Assembly: GCA_016946835.1 (NCBI GenBank)
Contig: JACVTC010000010.1
Span: forward strand, 2,088,001 to 2,152,000
Length of the DNA stretch: 64,000 nt
Source of the DNA: Neocallimastix lanati (nom. inval.)
Taxonomy: Eukaryota > Neocallimastigomycota > Neocallimastigomycetes > Neocallimastigales > Neocallimastigaceae
Direction of reading: 5' to 3'
In this document: positions 55,701 through 64,000 of the stretch, one piece after another
Numbering within the stretch: the first letter of the stretch is position 1
Layout of the letters: every line of letters begins with the position of its first letter
The notes under the pieces: generated by a model
The model's input: the letters and a program-made list of their open reading frames with translations, nothing else
Told to the model about the DNA's origin: nothing
The model's database searches: none
Made by a program: the position numbers and the translations under genes

Positions 55701-56087
55701 GACCAACAGCCTTATGATATAGCCATAAGAACAATTGAAAATGCAGGTAAATCATATGATGAAATTTTAATGGAAAAATTTGTTCGTCATTATCAATGGA
55801 CTAGAGAAGCATGCGAAAATGTGAAGAATGCTAACAAGTATTGGGCAACAAGACGAGAAGAACAAATAAGTATGAAAAAAGGAAAAGAATTAAAGGCTGG
55901 TGATCTTGTTCTTGTTAGAAACTTTAGCCGCACTAAGCTAGAACCATATTACAATGGACCATTTAAAATTTTAAAAATTCAATTCAACACGGCAACCCTA
56001 ATCGATCAGAAGACTGGAAAGCAACTCGATAGGAATGTTCACTTTAAAAATTTAGTAAAGTTTAACTCCGCTTACAGAGAAGCTTGA
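52719..56087 (+). CDS. El-10 Pol: protease, RT, RNase H, integrase
   Basis: 1122 codons. A pre-protease ITIGQLLNACPKIRSQL segment is followed by a protease-like domain with LIDSCSNLSIV (about residue 98) and by RT (KLSPHKIRLKANAKPVKLRSYRLTK; LCIDYRKVND; LDLFSGFHQIL; VFIDDVLIYS about 447). RNase H has FIIRTDASYNGIGGVLL (about 591) and YIDHKPLVGLF. The integrase zinc region is HNIGHEGYYKT...CEKCQLNRP (about 780-815). The DDE core is LDIIGPLPKTRNN, TTDNGVQLTSD (about 905) and HPESNGLTENRNKE (about 940). The C-terminus has LEPYYNGPFKIL and GKQLDRNVHFKNL. There is no chromodomain. This is a complete gypsy enzyme set in one frame; the first Met may not be the true N-terminus, because synthesis probably enters by frameshifting. 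Confidence 0.95.
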   Translation: MMNNKEPYNIMDDLNNLKSSITIGQLLNACPKIRSQLTQGLKLEKSKIIGTVDNVIARTLLVNNYDHSYISKSNEVTEEDLAMVDASVDGVLGKLLIDSCSNLSIVTKQYFDKLPGEYETVGKSRGRIQLATQDEEYSEGIIVRLPVKINNYEFNADFRIIEKEDSFYDMLLNFKTQIDHCLFIHPNLNSLCKLLSESEYEEIAKINNQYYDEESIICTIRKVKETNNEKEIIKELTLMEFIESDEFLSTLNKDYKEQIIKILKEMIDIVATSTEELTPSKLSPHKIRLKANAKPVKLRSYRLTKLKSDILKEELTKLIKKGLIEPSCSEWSSPVVLILKHNGKWRLCIDYRKVNDMTEKDSYSVPYIDEIFDSLGGAKIFTTLDLFSGFHQILMDEESVEVTTFTTKFGNYQFKVMPFGLTGAPSTFQREMNKILFPFIGEFVYVFIDDVLIYSKSIEEHLIHIKQVLEVFRENKLKINIEKCHFLQTEVDVLGHKLTTKGLSPMENKITAIKKWEAPSSLHELRSFLGAVGYYRDFIPKYAQITSPLCKLLKKNTKYEWNKEQQESFELLKEKLINSPILKFSLFDKPFIIRTDASYNGIGGVLLQKEEETGKEHPIHFISRSLKKAEKNYGITDLEGTALFYCMTKFKYYIEGNPLPTTIYIDHKPLVGLFKNKEPLNERQTRWCLTASMLGINIKYESGKKNVLVDALSRMKSKEERKILLTKITNGNNEELLSKVIKEFINEKFTVIDGEDYFIDNGNYRKLITDENEKFKLILEAHNIGHEGYYKTYQRLKKNFYWNHMIKDIKRIVSNCEKCQLNRPQPYLEPTENHPTKVEGSFVHLELDIIGPLPKTRNNNQYIIVTVDYFTKWVEAEPTENITSSDIIKFLINVFARHGVPQVITTDNGVQLTSDMTKIFLDLYDVYVKFVATYHPESNGLTENRNKEIGKLLRLLGRKNQDWDEILPSALWALRTTKNTATGHSSFELVYGREDQQPYDIAIRTIENAGKSYDEILMEKFVRHYQWTREACENVKNANKYWATRREEQISMKKGKELKAGDLVLVRNFSRTKLEPYYNGPFKILKIQFNTATLIDQKTGKQLDRNVHFKNLVKFNSAYREA

Positions 56088-56105
56088 GTCTTCGTCGGGG
56101 CATCT
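56088..56105 (+). other. El-10 polypurine tract region
   Basis: CGGGGCATCT immediately before the 3' LTR; short and impure but in the right place. Confidence 0.55.
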
Positions 56106-56938
56106 TGATAAGAATGTACTAAATAATGCATTCTTAATTAAATCTACGATTTATTTCTAATACATTATGTGTACATTATTATTTTTGTACTTTAATAAAT
56201 TTTTAAATCCAAAGATCAAAAATTAAATCAAAAATTATATTAAACTTTATATTTTTATATTAAATCTTATATTAACAGTAATATTTTTATATATTTAAAA
56301 CTTATATTAGCAATATTAATAATAAATCTTATTTTTTTTTATTTTTATATTAATAATGAAAATTTGTATTAATAATATTTTTATATATTGATAATTAAAA
56401 ATTTATATATTATATTTTAACTTTTATTATAAAATTTTATATCGAAATGTTTTATTTTATATTGAAAAATATTTTATTTTATTAAAAACCTTTATATTAG
56501 AATAGTATTTTTATTTCTATTTGAATATTTTAACAGATTGTAATAAAAATTATAGCCAATTAAATAAATTCTTATTAGTAATATTTTAGATATTTTAAAA
56601 AAAAAAAAAAAAAAAAAAATGTTTTATTAATATTATAAATGTATTTTATTTATATTGTTATAATTAAATTTTATATAATTGATTATAAAATTCAATTTAA
56701 ATTTAATAGTTTTTATAAAAAAAAAAAAAAAAAAAAAATAAAATGTAATTTAGTGGCAAGAACAACTTTTATGCTTTGAAAAAAGTATAAATAGTTGTAA
56801 ATTTTGCTACCAATTTTTAAAAATCATCAAATAATATCAAGTAAAATTAATAAAATAAATAAATAAAAAAATAATAAATAAATAAATAAAATTTGTGTTT
56901 CTTACTTTATTTTTATTTAATTCTCTAAAACCTTAACA
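56106..56938 (+). repeat. El-10 3' LTR
   Basis: 833 bp; TATAAATA at 56786. Longer A-tracts than the 5' copy. Confidence 0.93.
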
Positions 56939-56942
56939 TTTT

Positions 56943-57779
56943 TGGTAAAGAACGAACATATAATGGATTATTAATTAGAATTTCAACTTACTTTAGAATC
57001 CATTATATTATTCTTTACTTAATATTACTTTACTATATTTTCTATAATAAAATATTTTCTAAATATATTTTTTTTTTATATTTTTATTAAAAGTTTCTAA
57101 AATATTATCAATAATTTTATATTTTTATTATTAATATCAATATCTATAATTTAACCTTAAATTTTATTATTTTATTAAAGTGTTTATTATCAATATTAAT
57201 ATTTTATTTTTATTTTCAAATATATTATTATATTATTATTATATTGTATCAATATTAAACTTGTATTCTTTTTAGTATTTTATTTTATTTTTAAATTGAT
57301 TATTTTATATTTGTATTCCCCACAAATAAAATCAAATCTTAATTGATTAATAATAAATATTAAATATATTATAGTTTTTAAATTTATTTTATATAAAATA
57401 TAAGAATATTATATTAACATTCTTGATTAAAATAACTTTATTTTTCTGTAAAATCTTTTTAAATTTTGTTTGTTACTTTTCGTATATATTAAATAATTTA
57501 GTTTTAGTATATGAAAAATAATATAAAATTATGTAAACAAAATTTATTAAAATAAAAATACTTATGAATTAGTTAATTTAAATTAATATAAAATTTTAAG
57601 TACTTAGTAATAGTAAATATTTTTTTTAAATATGATAATAAAATGTAGAAAGGCTTTACATATTTATTTTTTTTCAAAAAGTATAAATAAGTGAAGTTTT
57701 TTAATAATTAAAATGTAGACAGAAAAATATTAAAAATAAATAATTAAATAAAAATTCTAATAAAACCCGAACCATAACA
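56943..57779 (+). repeat. Putative solo LTR
   Basis: TGGTAAAGAACG...CGAACCATAACA, 837 bp, with TTTT on each side (56939-56942, 57780-57783) as a possible target duplication. It contains TATAAATAA at 57682 preceded by CAAAAAG. Removing it restores CA-TTTT-TGATACAG, the recurrent junction motif of this window. Confidence 0.5.
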
Positions 57780-58240
57780 TTTTTGATACAGATTGGAATT
57801 CTTAAGCATAAAATTATTAGAAAGCTTGAATAATATCTAACCTATTCAACAACAAATTAATAAATTAAAATCATAAAAAAAAAATTTATTTTAATTAAAT
57901 TCTAAAACTCGAAATTATACTTTAATTCTATTTTAATTTTTAAAATAATGAAATACTAATGTTAATTAATTTCTCTTTTTAATTAAAAGTAAATAGTTTG
58001 TAAACAATTTTCTCTTTTTTTTATTATTTTGAATTCTTTGTTTATAATAATTCTTGTATTAATTGTTTATTTGTTTATTTTATTGTTTATTTTTATAAAT
58101 ATAATTATTCTTAATTATTTTATTATTAAAAATTGTAAATACTTTAAATTATTGTAAAAATATAAATACTTGTAAATATTTTATAAAATTAATTTCTCGT
58201 TGTTATTAGAAATGTAATAAAAAAATAATAACCAAATATT

Positions 58241-58360
58241 ATATTAATAAATAATAATAAAAATTAATAAATAATAATAAAAATTAATAAATAATAATAA
58301 AAATTAATAAATAATAATAAAAATTAATAAATAATAATAAAAATTAATAAATATAATAAT
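58241..58360. repeat. 20-bp tandem repeat, six copies
   Basis: Exact units of AAATTAATAAATAATAATAA. Confidence 0.95.
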
Positions 58361-58616
58361 AAAATTTAATTCTAAACACAAAAGAAATGTATAATTTTGA
58401 AAAATTAATAACAATTCAGTGTTAAGCTAGAATAATAATAACTTAATTATTAATAATAATAAAACAAATTCATTTATATTAAATTTTATATCAAACTTGA
58501 TACATCTATTATCACTTTTGAAGTAATAACTTTAAATTAAGATAATAGAATCGTTTGTCATTTTTGATAAATAACAAAATTATTAAATTAAAATAAATAA
58601 TAAAAAACAAATTCTT

Positions 58617-58976
58617 TGTTAAGATAATAACTGAATTTCAATTCAATTTCAATTTCGATAATTCAGTTATTTGAATTTCAATATTAATAAATAATAATAA
58701 TATAATAATTATTATTAAATTAACTTTATTAAAATATTTAGGAATTAGTCTAGGCCAACTAATTACTAAATATTATTAACATATTGAAATTAATATATAT
58801 TAAATAATGTAAACATGTGATTGTCATATTAAATTAATTTCTACGTATTATATTTTAATTATAAATTATAATATTTAGCAATATTTAATTCTTATATTTT
58901 ATTTATATTAAATATTTATATTATTATCTAACTTTATATTATCAATATCAAACTTATATTAATACTATTACATATT
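58617..58976 (+). repeat. LTR-like repeat, inverted copy of 31430-31780
   Basis: TGTTAAGATAATAACTG...TACTATTACATATTAG. Moderately diverged from its inverted partner; no coding part attached. Confidence 0.6.
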
Positions 58977-59477
58977 AGTGTTTCAACCCCAGCCCGTATC
59001 ATTTTTGATACGTAACCACTATAAATATGATATTTAGGTAGATTCTTTAGATTAAAGAAATACTTAAATATTATTGGTCAGCAATAATTTTATAACAATA
59101 TATAATTTTATAATAATAATTATTAAACGGGGAATTCTTTTATTTATAAGTTTATACTTATGATGAATTAATTCACATAAATAGCTATTTTTATATTTTA
59201 TTTTAGTATAGTTAAAAAGAGATATTATATATATTTAAGATAATTAATTATAATATTTATATAAGAGAGTAATAATAATAATTGATGTAATAATTAAAAT
59301 AATTAATAATAAATAAAGAGTACATTAAAAAGATATATTTATTACTTTATTTTGTATTATTGTATGTGTTATTTCTATTTAATATTAGAATATATTATTT
59401 TGTAATAATTCCTTATTGTCATTGCCCATAAATAAATATTAATTTAGATACATAAATAAAATATCGTATCATTTTTG

Positions 59478-60436
59478 TGTAATAATTTAATTATAAAATT
59501 AATTATAATTAAATTATTAACTACAACTTAATAATAATTAAATAATAATTATTATTAAATTGAGAAAGCAAAAGGGATAAAATACTTATCTTTTATAAGA
59601 AAGAGTTTATTATAACTAATTATCATAAACTAATAAAACAGAATTGTCAAGAGAAAGGATTATTTTATTTTGTTTTATTTTTAAATTTGTTTTATTAAAA
59701 CTTATTTTATTAAAATAGAAATATAAAATATTTATTAATGTTATTACTATATTATAATTGTTATAATAATAACTCTTGATTTCTCAAAGAGAATTCAAGA
59801 GCCTTATTTATACTTTTTTTGAAAAATAAGGTTAAATTAAAAAATGTTTTCTAATCTTAACAAATATCTTATCTAGGAAAAGATTAGAGAGAAAAACCTA
59901 GATAAGATTTTTGATCGATATTCTATCCATATCGATCAGCGTATCAATTAGGTAAAACCAATTACTTTTAAGAAGTAATTGGGAAAAACCCTAATTAACC
60001 GATTCGTTAATCTAATGTAATTGATCGAAAATAAAAGAATAAAATAATAAAGATATTTCGATCATAAAATTATAAATTTACAAATAAGGAAAATAACATA
60101 ATGATATTAATAAACAAAATACAGAATACATTATTAAAATACATATTAGAATACATAATATATTTGTTTACAATTTAATTAAATAAATAAACTAAAACTA
60201 ATAAATTTAATAATTAAATGTATAATTAAATAAACTATAATTATTAATAAATGTATAAATAATAATTAATTAAATAAATTTTGTTGTATTAAATTAATGA
60301 ATATTTAATATGGAGTTAAATAAATTATTAATAATATTTAAATGAATAAATATTATATAATTAAATAAAGTTATAATTATAACTTTAACTAAGAAAATAT
60401 AATTATTTTATTTAAAAATAATTATAGATTCTTACA
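59478..60436 (-). repeat. ENE-bearing LTR, copy P1
   Basis: 959 bp between TGTAATAAT and ATTCTTACA. The left end matches the right end of copy P3 in reverse complement (TTATAAAATTAATTATAA...TTAACTACA). In minus sense: U3 with ENE-like elements (59996-59850), TATA motif (reverse complement of TTTATACTTTTTTTG, 59806-59820), then a 13-position hairpin (59801-59773, 12 paired) at the expected transcript start. Separated from El-11 by TTT. Confidence 0.6.
59850..59996 (-). ncRNA. P1 ENE-like double RNA element
   Basis: Domain 1: AATTAGG (59946-59952) with CCTAATT (59990-59996) around a 10-bp hairpin CCAATTACTT/AAGTAATTGG (59958-59967/59973-59982). On the minus strand the internal loop is TTTTTC facing TTTTA. 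Between the domains is a 9-bp hairpin GATCGATAT/ATATCGATC (59913-59937). Domain 2: a 12-bp helix ATCTTATCTAGG (59866-59877)/CCTAGATAAGAT (59897-59908), interleaved with TCTAATCTT (59850-59858)/AAGATTAGA (59880-59888), a pseudoknot. Confidence 0.62.
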
Positions 60437-60439
60437 TTT

Positions 60440-60831
60440 TGGTACAAGACCAAATGAAAAATTTAAAATTTAAAATTATATAAAAAAATTTAATTAATAA
60501 CAAAATTGTAAAAATAGAAATAAATTAAACTAAATATAGTTAAATGAAAATTGTAATGTAAGATGTATTTTAAATATGTAGTAAATAAAGAAAATTAATA
60601 AAGTAGTTTTTGTCAAATATAAAAATATTTAAAAGTTGATCAAAATCGGAATCTAGTGAAATTGAGATTCCGAATGTGTGAGATTTAACATTTAAAATAA
60701 AAATAATTGAAATTAATAATTTTTAATAAATAAAAATTTACTTAAGAATTTAAATATTTAAGAGAATAATTATTATTAATAATATTAATTAAATTACAAT
60801 TAAATTCCAGAAATTCGTGCTATCTGTACCA
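60440..60831 (+). repeat. El-11 5' LTR
   Basis: 392 bp with perfect 7-bp inverted termini TGGTACA/TGTACCA. Near its middle is a 9-bp hairpin TCGGAATCT/AGATTCCGA with a 10-nt loop (60646-60673). Confidence 0.7.
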
Positions 60832-60837
60832 AGAAAG

Positions 60838-60854
60838 TGGGGGCTCATCCGGGA
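60838..60854 (+). other. El-11 primer binding site, tRNA-Pro
   Basis: TGGGGGCTCATCCGGGA, six bases after the LTR end, differs by one base from the tRNA-Pro PBS of murine leukaemia virus (TGGGGGCTCGTCCGGGA). An 8-bp inverted repeat TTCGTGCT (60814-60821)/AGCACGAA (60857-60864) brackets the LTR end and the PBS. Confidence 0.8.
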
Positions 60855-61017
60855 AAAGCACGAAGTAGTTTAATTAATGAATAATAATAATAATAATAAG
60901 AAGAAGAAAACATAAATAAATTTTTTTTTAAAAAAAAAAAAAAAAAAATAATAATAATAATAATAAAATTAGAAATAAAAAGTAAAAATTAAAAAAAAAA
61001 AAAATAACTAAATAATC

Positions 61018-61840
61018 ATGGATTATAATATTATAAGTGTTTTTCCACGCCTAAAATCAAAAGAAAAGGAAACGGTAAATAAATGGTATGACGAATTTGA
61101 CAATGTAATTAAAATGGAAAGAATTACAGATGTCGAAACCATCTATCGACTTGTCTACCTAGTAACTTAAGGAGAAGTTAGATCCATAATTCAAGAGCTC
61201 AATAACTCCTTAGAAGGATATCCAACTTTACTTCAGATGAAGAAATCCTTATTGACCGAAGGAACCTACAAAAACCGATATATATGATAAAGTGAAGAAT
61301 CTCTCTATAAAAATTGATGAAGAACTCGAAGATTTCAACCGAAAATATTTAGAATTATACCAGAAAGTAAGTGACGACCTGAAGTCCGGAATAAAAGTAA
61401 AAGATTACCTAAAATCAATTAAAACCAGGAAGGAAGCTTGTCATGCAGTCCTATACGACGAGTGCGAAACAATAGAAGAGGCCATCAAGTCTGCTTCCAA
61501 AGTCCAAAAGCTTCTAGAATTCGAAAAGGAAATGAACTCTGAAGAAGTAAGTAGCTCAAAGGAAATAGTTCACTTAGGTAACAAGAAGTTTAAGGTATTC
61601 TCTCCCATTCACTCATTCCCAGAAGGCGGTAAGGTACTTCGGTATATGAAGGGAAAGAATACTGTATCTAATGAAGACGAGAAGAAGAGAATACCAGTGA
61701 TGGCAAGTTCTAAACTCTACTGCTACAGTTGCAAAGAAGAGGGACATAAATTATACCAGTGCCCCTATTCAGACGAGGAATTAATTCAAATTCTCACTAA
61801 AAGAATAAAGAAAGAAGATGGACATGTACAAAAAAACTGA
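61018..61840 (+). pseudogene. El-11 gag with zinc knuckle
   Basis: Starts MDYNIISVFPRLKSKEKETVNKWYDEFDNVIKMERITD after an A-rich leader. The body includes LSIKIDEELEDFNRKYLELYQKVSDDLKSGIKVKDYLKSI, the gag region homologous to El-8 and El-10, and a CCHC knuckle CYSCKEEGHKLYQC near the end. It ends exactly on an AAAAAAC slippery heptamer. The N-terminal part is interrupted, hence the fossil label. Confidence 0.85.
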
Positions 61841-61881
61841 AAAAGGAGAGAACGTTAGCTCTCGGTAATCAAACTAACGTT
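61831..61881 (+). promoter_or_regulatory. El-11 gag/pol -1 frameshift signal with pseudoknot
   Basis: AAAAAAC (61831-61837), 8-nt spacer with the gag stop (61838-61845), stem GAGAG (61846-61850)/CTCTC (61859-61863), loop AACGTTAG. The whole loop is complementary to CTAACGTT (61874-61881). The stem differs from GGGAG/CTCCC elsewhere by a compensatory pair change. Confidence 0.82.
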
Positions 61882-61971
61882 GAAGAAAAAGAAGAAGTAA
61901 GGGTATATGGGGCTGAATGAACTGATAGGATAGAGAAGAATAATCAAAAAAATAGGGATAAACAGAAGAAG

Positions 61972-64000
61972 ATGCTTTATACAAACAAGCCAAAGGAAAA
62001 GAAAACCCTGAAGGACAACCCATTACCCATAACTAATACTCCGGCCACTCGACAACTTGAGAAAACTGACATGGAAGTCGAGGTTAGTCCAAGGAACAAT
62101 ACGGAAGCACTAACGGAATTACACCCTTTGATAAAAGCTCAAACGACCGTTGAGAAGGCTAAGAAGAAAGAGAAACAAGATAAGATAAAGGAAATAAAAG
62201 AAAAAGGAGAATATAAAATTAACAAAGATGAAGAAGTGAATGATATGGCTTCCTCAAAAGAAAAGCACATTAAATTACTTGGTAGTGGTTCTTCTTATGA
62301 TGTCGGTGAAGACTTGAGGACCCTAAAAGCTAATATTTCAGTTGCCCAATTATTAGATATTAGCCCAAAAGTTAAAGCTGAGCTAAATAGACAACTGAAA
62401 TTTAATAAAGAAAATCAGGTAAACTTGGTGCACAAAGGAAAAATTGCCATTTCCAAATGCAGAGTTTATGATGTTCCCTCTAAGGTCTACCTAGATTACG
62501 GTTCTGGCATCAACCTCATATCGAAATCTTACTTGGAAAAGCTACCGATGAAACCAGAACCTATTGGGCTAGCTACCTCATCTATTGTACAAGTATTATC
62601 GGATATAGATGAAACTCCTGGTTTACTTTATCGTCTTCCTCTTACCATTGGAAACATTACCTTTGAAGCCAATTTCCGATTAATTGAAAAGAATAACGTA
62701 TTGTTCGATATTATTATTAGTTATGAAACAATTATCGAAAACTATCTGTTCATTAATCCCGTTACTTTCGAACTATGTAAGATCAACTCTAGCATGGAAA
62801 TTCAAGAACTTAAGGAACTATTCGAAGAAATTAACAATAAGTATAACCTATAGGAAATAGTTGAAAAATTAGACGAACTGGATAGATCAGACGAAGCCGC
62901 TGACATTAAAGAAGAAGTAGTTAATTTACTTATAACTGCCGAACCAACTCTTTCTACTTCGATTAGCCCTCATTCTATTGTTGATAACTGTGATTCTGAA
63001 ATCTTAGTCTATAATATTGGCGAGGAGGAATCTAGGAGTGAAACCCTCAGTAGGATATACGACAAAAGCATTGGTATCTGTGATGAGAAATTTCTTAAAA
63101 AGATAAGAAAAATACTAAGCTCTTACGACGATATCATTGCCTTGGGTACAGATGACCTGTCAAAAACAAGTTTGATTCCTCATTCAATTCATCTAAAAGC
63201 AGGAAGCCAGCCAATAAAGCAACGTACTTATCGACTTTCGAAGGCTAAGGCTGATATTCTCAAAGAAGAGATAATTAAGCTAATTAACAAGAAACTTATT
63301 GTTCCGTCTCACTCTCCATGGTCCTCTCCTGTTATCCTTATCCCTAAGAAAAATGGAAAATGGAGGCTTTGTATAGACTACCGGAAGTTAAACGAAATGA
63401 CTACAAAGGACTCTTATGCGCTCCCTCTCATTGACGAGATTTTGTTTTCTATAGGTGGAGATATAAAATCTATCACTACTTTAGACCTTTTTTCTGGGTA
63501 TCATCAGATACCCATGAACGAAGAAGATATCGAAATGACCAGCTTCACAACAATGTTTGGAAACTATAATTTTGTTGTAATGCCCTTTGGTCTTACCAAC
63601 GCTCCTGCGACCTTCCAGCGGGAGATGAATCGCATCTTTTTCCCACTGATCGGTAAGTGCATGTTTGTCTACCTTGATCTTGAGGACATTAAAGAAGTAT
63701 TTCAAATTATAAAATCTAACGGTTCTTTATGAAGGAAGTTGAAGTCTTAGGTCATTTACTGACAGTAGATGGCATTAAACCCACTGAAGGAAAAATAGAG
63801 GCTATCAAATATTGGGATAGACCCAAAGATGTGTCAAGTCTTAGATCATTTTTAAGGACGGTAGGATACTACCGTAAATTCATTACAAACTTTGCGAAGA
63901 TTGCCCATTGTTTGTATCAGCTTCTAAAGAAAAATCAGGAATTCATTTGGAGTCAAGACTGTCAAACAAGCTTCGAAAAACTAAAGGATTGTATTATCAA
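61972..64000 (+). pseudogene. El-11 linker, protease-like region and RT
   Basis: The linker has KEKKTLKDNPLPITNTPATRQ, then an NISVAQLLDISPKVKAELNRQL pre-protease segment and a protease-like domain (KVYLDYGSGINLISKSYLEKLP). RT follows: SLIPHSIHLKAGSQPIKQRTYRLSK, KWRLCIDYRKLNEMT, ITTLDLFSGYHQIPM, VVMPFGLTNAPATFQREMN, then palm/thumb readings to the window end (EVLGHLLTVDGIKPTEGKIEAIKYW, LRSFLRTVGYYRKFI). Several interruptions; the C-terminal half is off the edge. Confidence 0.85.

Larger units (their letters stand above)
49033..56938 (+). mobile_element. El-10: Ty3/gypsy element with both LTRs, nearly whole
   Basis: LTRs at 49033-49852 (820 bp) and 56106-56938 (833 bp) differ by several substitutions (roughly 1%) and by A-tract lengths. 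Interior: PBS, 1.3-kb structured leader, gag, frameshift signal, linker and a long pol frame. It looks whole or has at most one or two breaks. Same family as El-1. No clean target duplication (AAAAA left, TTTTT right), so one flank may have been rearranged. Confidence 0.95.
57780..59477. other. AT-rich with LTR debris
   Basis: No gene. Includes junction motifs at 57780, 58561, 58999 and 59470 and the two repeats listed next. TTTCAACCCCAGCCCGTATC (58980-58999) recurs in reverse complement at 34291-34310. Confidence 0.6.
60440..64000 (+). mobile_element. El-11: Ty3/gypsy element, 5' part, broken, runs off the window
   Basis: 5' LTR, tRNA-Pro PBS, gag, frameshift signal, linker, protease-like region and RT up to the RNase H border. 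A gypsy family separate from El-10. It has a few breaks in the visible part. Codon use is less AT-extreme than in the others. The age cannot be read because the second LTR is outside the window. Confidence 0.9.

Noticed and set aside
56939-56943. Target duplication for El-10
   Set aside because: Left flank is AAAAA and right flank TTTTT; they are not direct copies, so I do not call a TSD.
58241-58360. Regularly spaced 20-bp repeats (CRISPR-like at first sight)
   Set aside because: Units are contiguous with no spacers and almost pure A/T: a simple tandem repeat.
1-64000. Host protein-coding, rRNA or tRNA genes
   Set aside because: Every coherent long reading belongs to an LTR element; no spliced host gene, rRNA or complete tRNA was recognisable by eye. 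Small intron-rich genes in such AT-rich DNA could still be missed.

Overview
The window is extremely A+T-rich (by eye well over 80% outside coding stretches) and I see no host gene in it. It looks like heterochromatin-like sequence from an AT-rich early-diverging fungus. Anaerobic gut fungi (Neocallimastigomycota) are my best guess, from the base composition, the long Asn runs in the proteins and the mix of Ty3/gypsy, chromodomain gypsy and Ty1/copia elements. This placement is an inference; other AT-rich early-diverging fungi are possible. Everything recognisable is LTR-retrotransposon sequence, treated here as fossils.

Layout. El-1 (about 119-4810, minus) is a broken Ty3/gypsy copy. El-2 (5080-6245, plus) is a gypsy integrase remnant with a 3' LTR. 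El-3 (6700-7740, minus) and El-4 (7970-8720, minus) are eroded gypsy-integrase and copia-RT fragments. At 8838-24985 lies a three-level nest. El-5, a gag-only copia-like element, contains El-6, a young copia element (10650-23928, minus, TSD AATAG). El-6 contains El-7, a very young chromodomain gypsy (12889-19712, plus, TSD CTTTA) with one long reading frame. El-8 (24986-30601 plus its LTR, minus) is a gypsy copy lacking its 3' half. From 30602 to 37729 there are LTR pieces, minisatellites and structured non-coding DNA. El-9 (37730-44998, minus) and El-10 (49033-56938, plus) are gypsy copies with both LTRs. El-11 (60440 to the window end, plus) is the 5' part of another gypsy copy. Three LTRs of a further family (31836-33453, 46918-49026, 59478-60436) occupy the spaces between.

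The main interest is RNA-level signals shared by otherwise diverged elements. (1) All five non-chromodomain gypsy copies carry the same module at the gag/pol junction: a slippery heptamer (TTTAAAC, TTTAAAT or AAAAAAC), exactly 8 nt of spacer holding the gag stop, then a 4-5-bp stem with an 8-nt loop, and in four of five a loop-to-downstream pairing. It reads as a programmed -1 frameshift signal. (2) The three intervening LTRs share U-rich internal-loop stems (U5C opposite U4) with covarying flanking helices upstream of the TATA box, as expected for ENE-type poly(A)-clamping triple helices; one of the two domains is pseudoknotted. (3) Priming differs by family: El-7 appears self-primed (11-nt match between transcript 5' end and PBS, as in Tf1), El-6 matches the anticodon arm of tRNA-Lys(CUU) (half-tRNA priming), El-11 matches the tRNA-Pro site of gammaretroviruses, and El-8 and El-10 share a tRNA-type PBS. 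(4) Leader hairpin arrays with 8-9-nt loops and inverted repeats enclosing the PBS recur across families.
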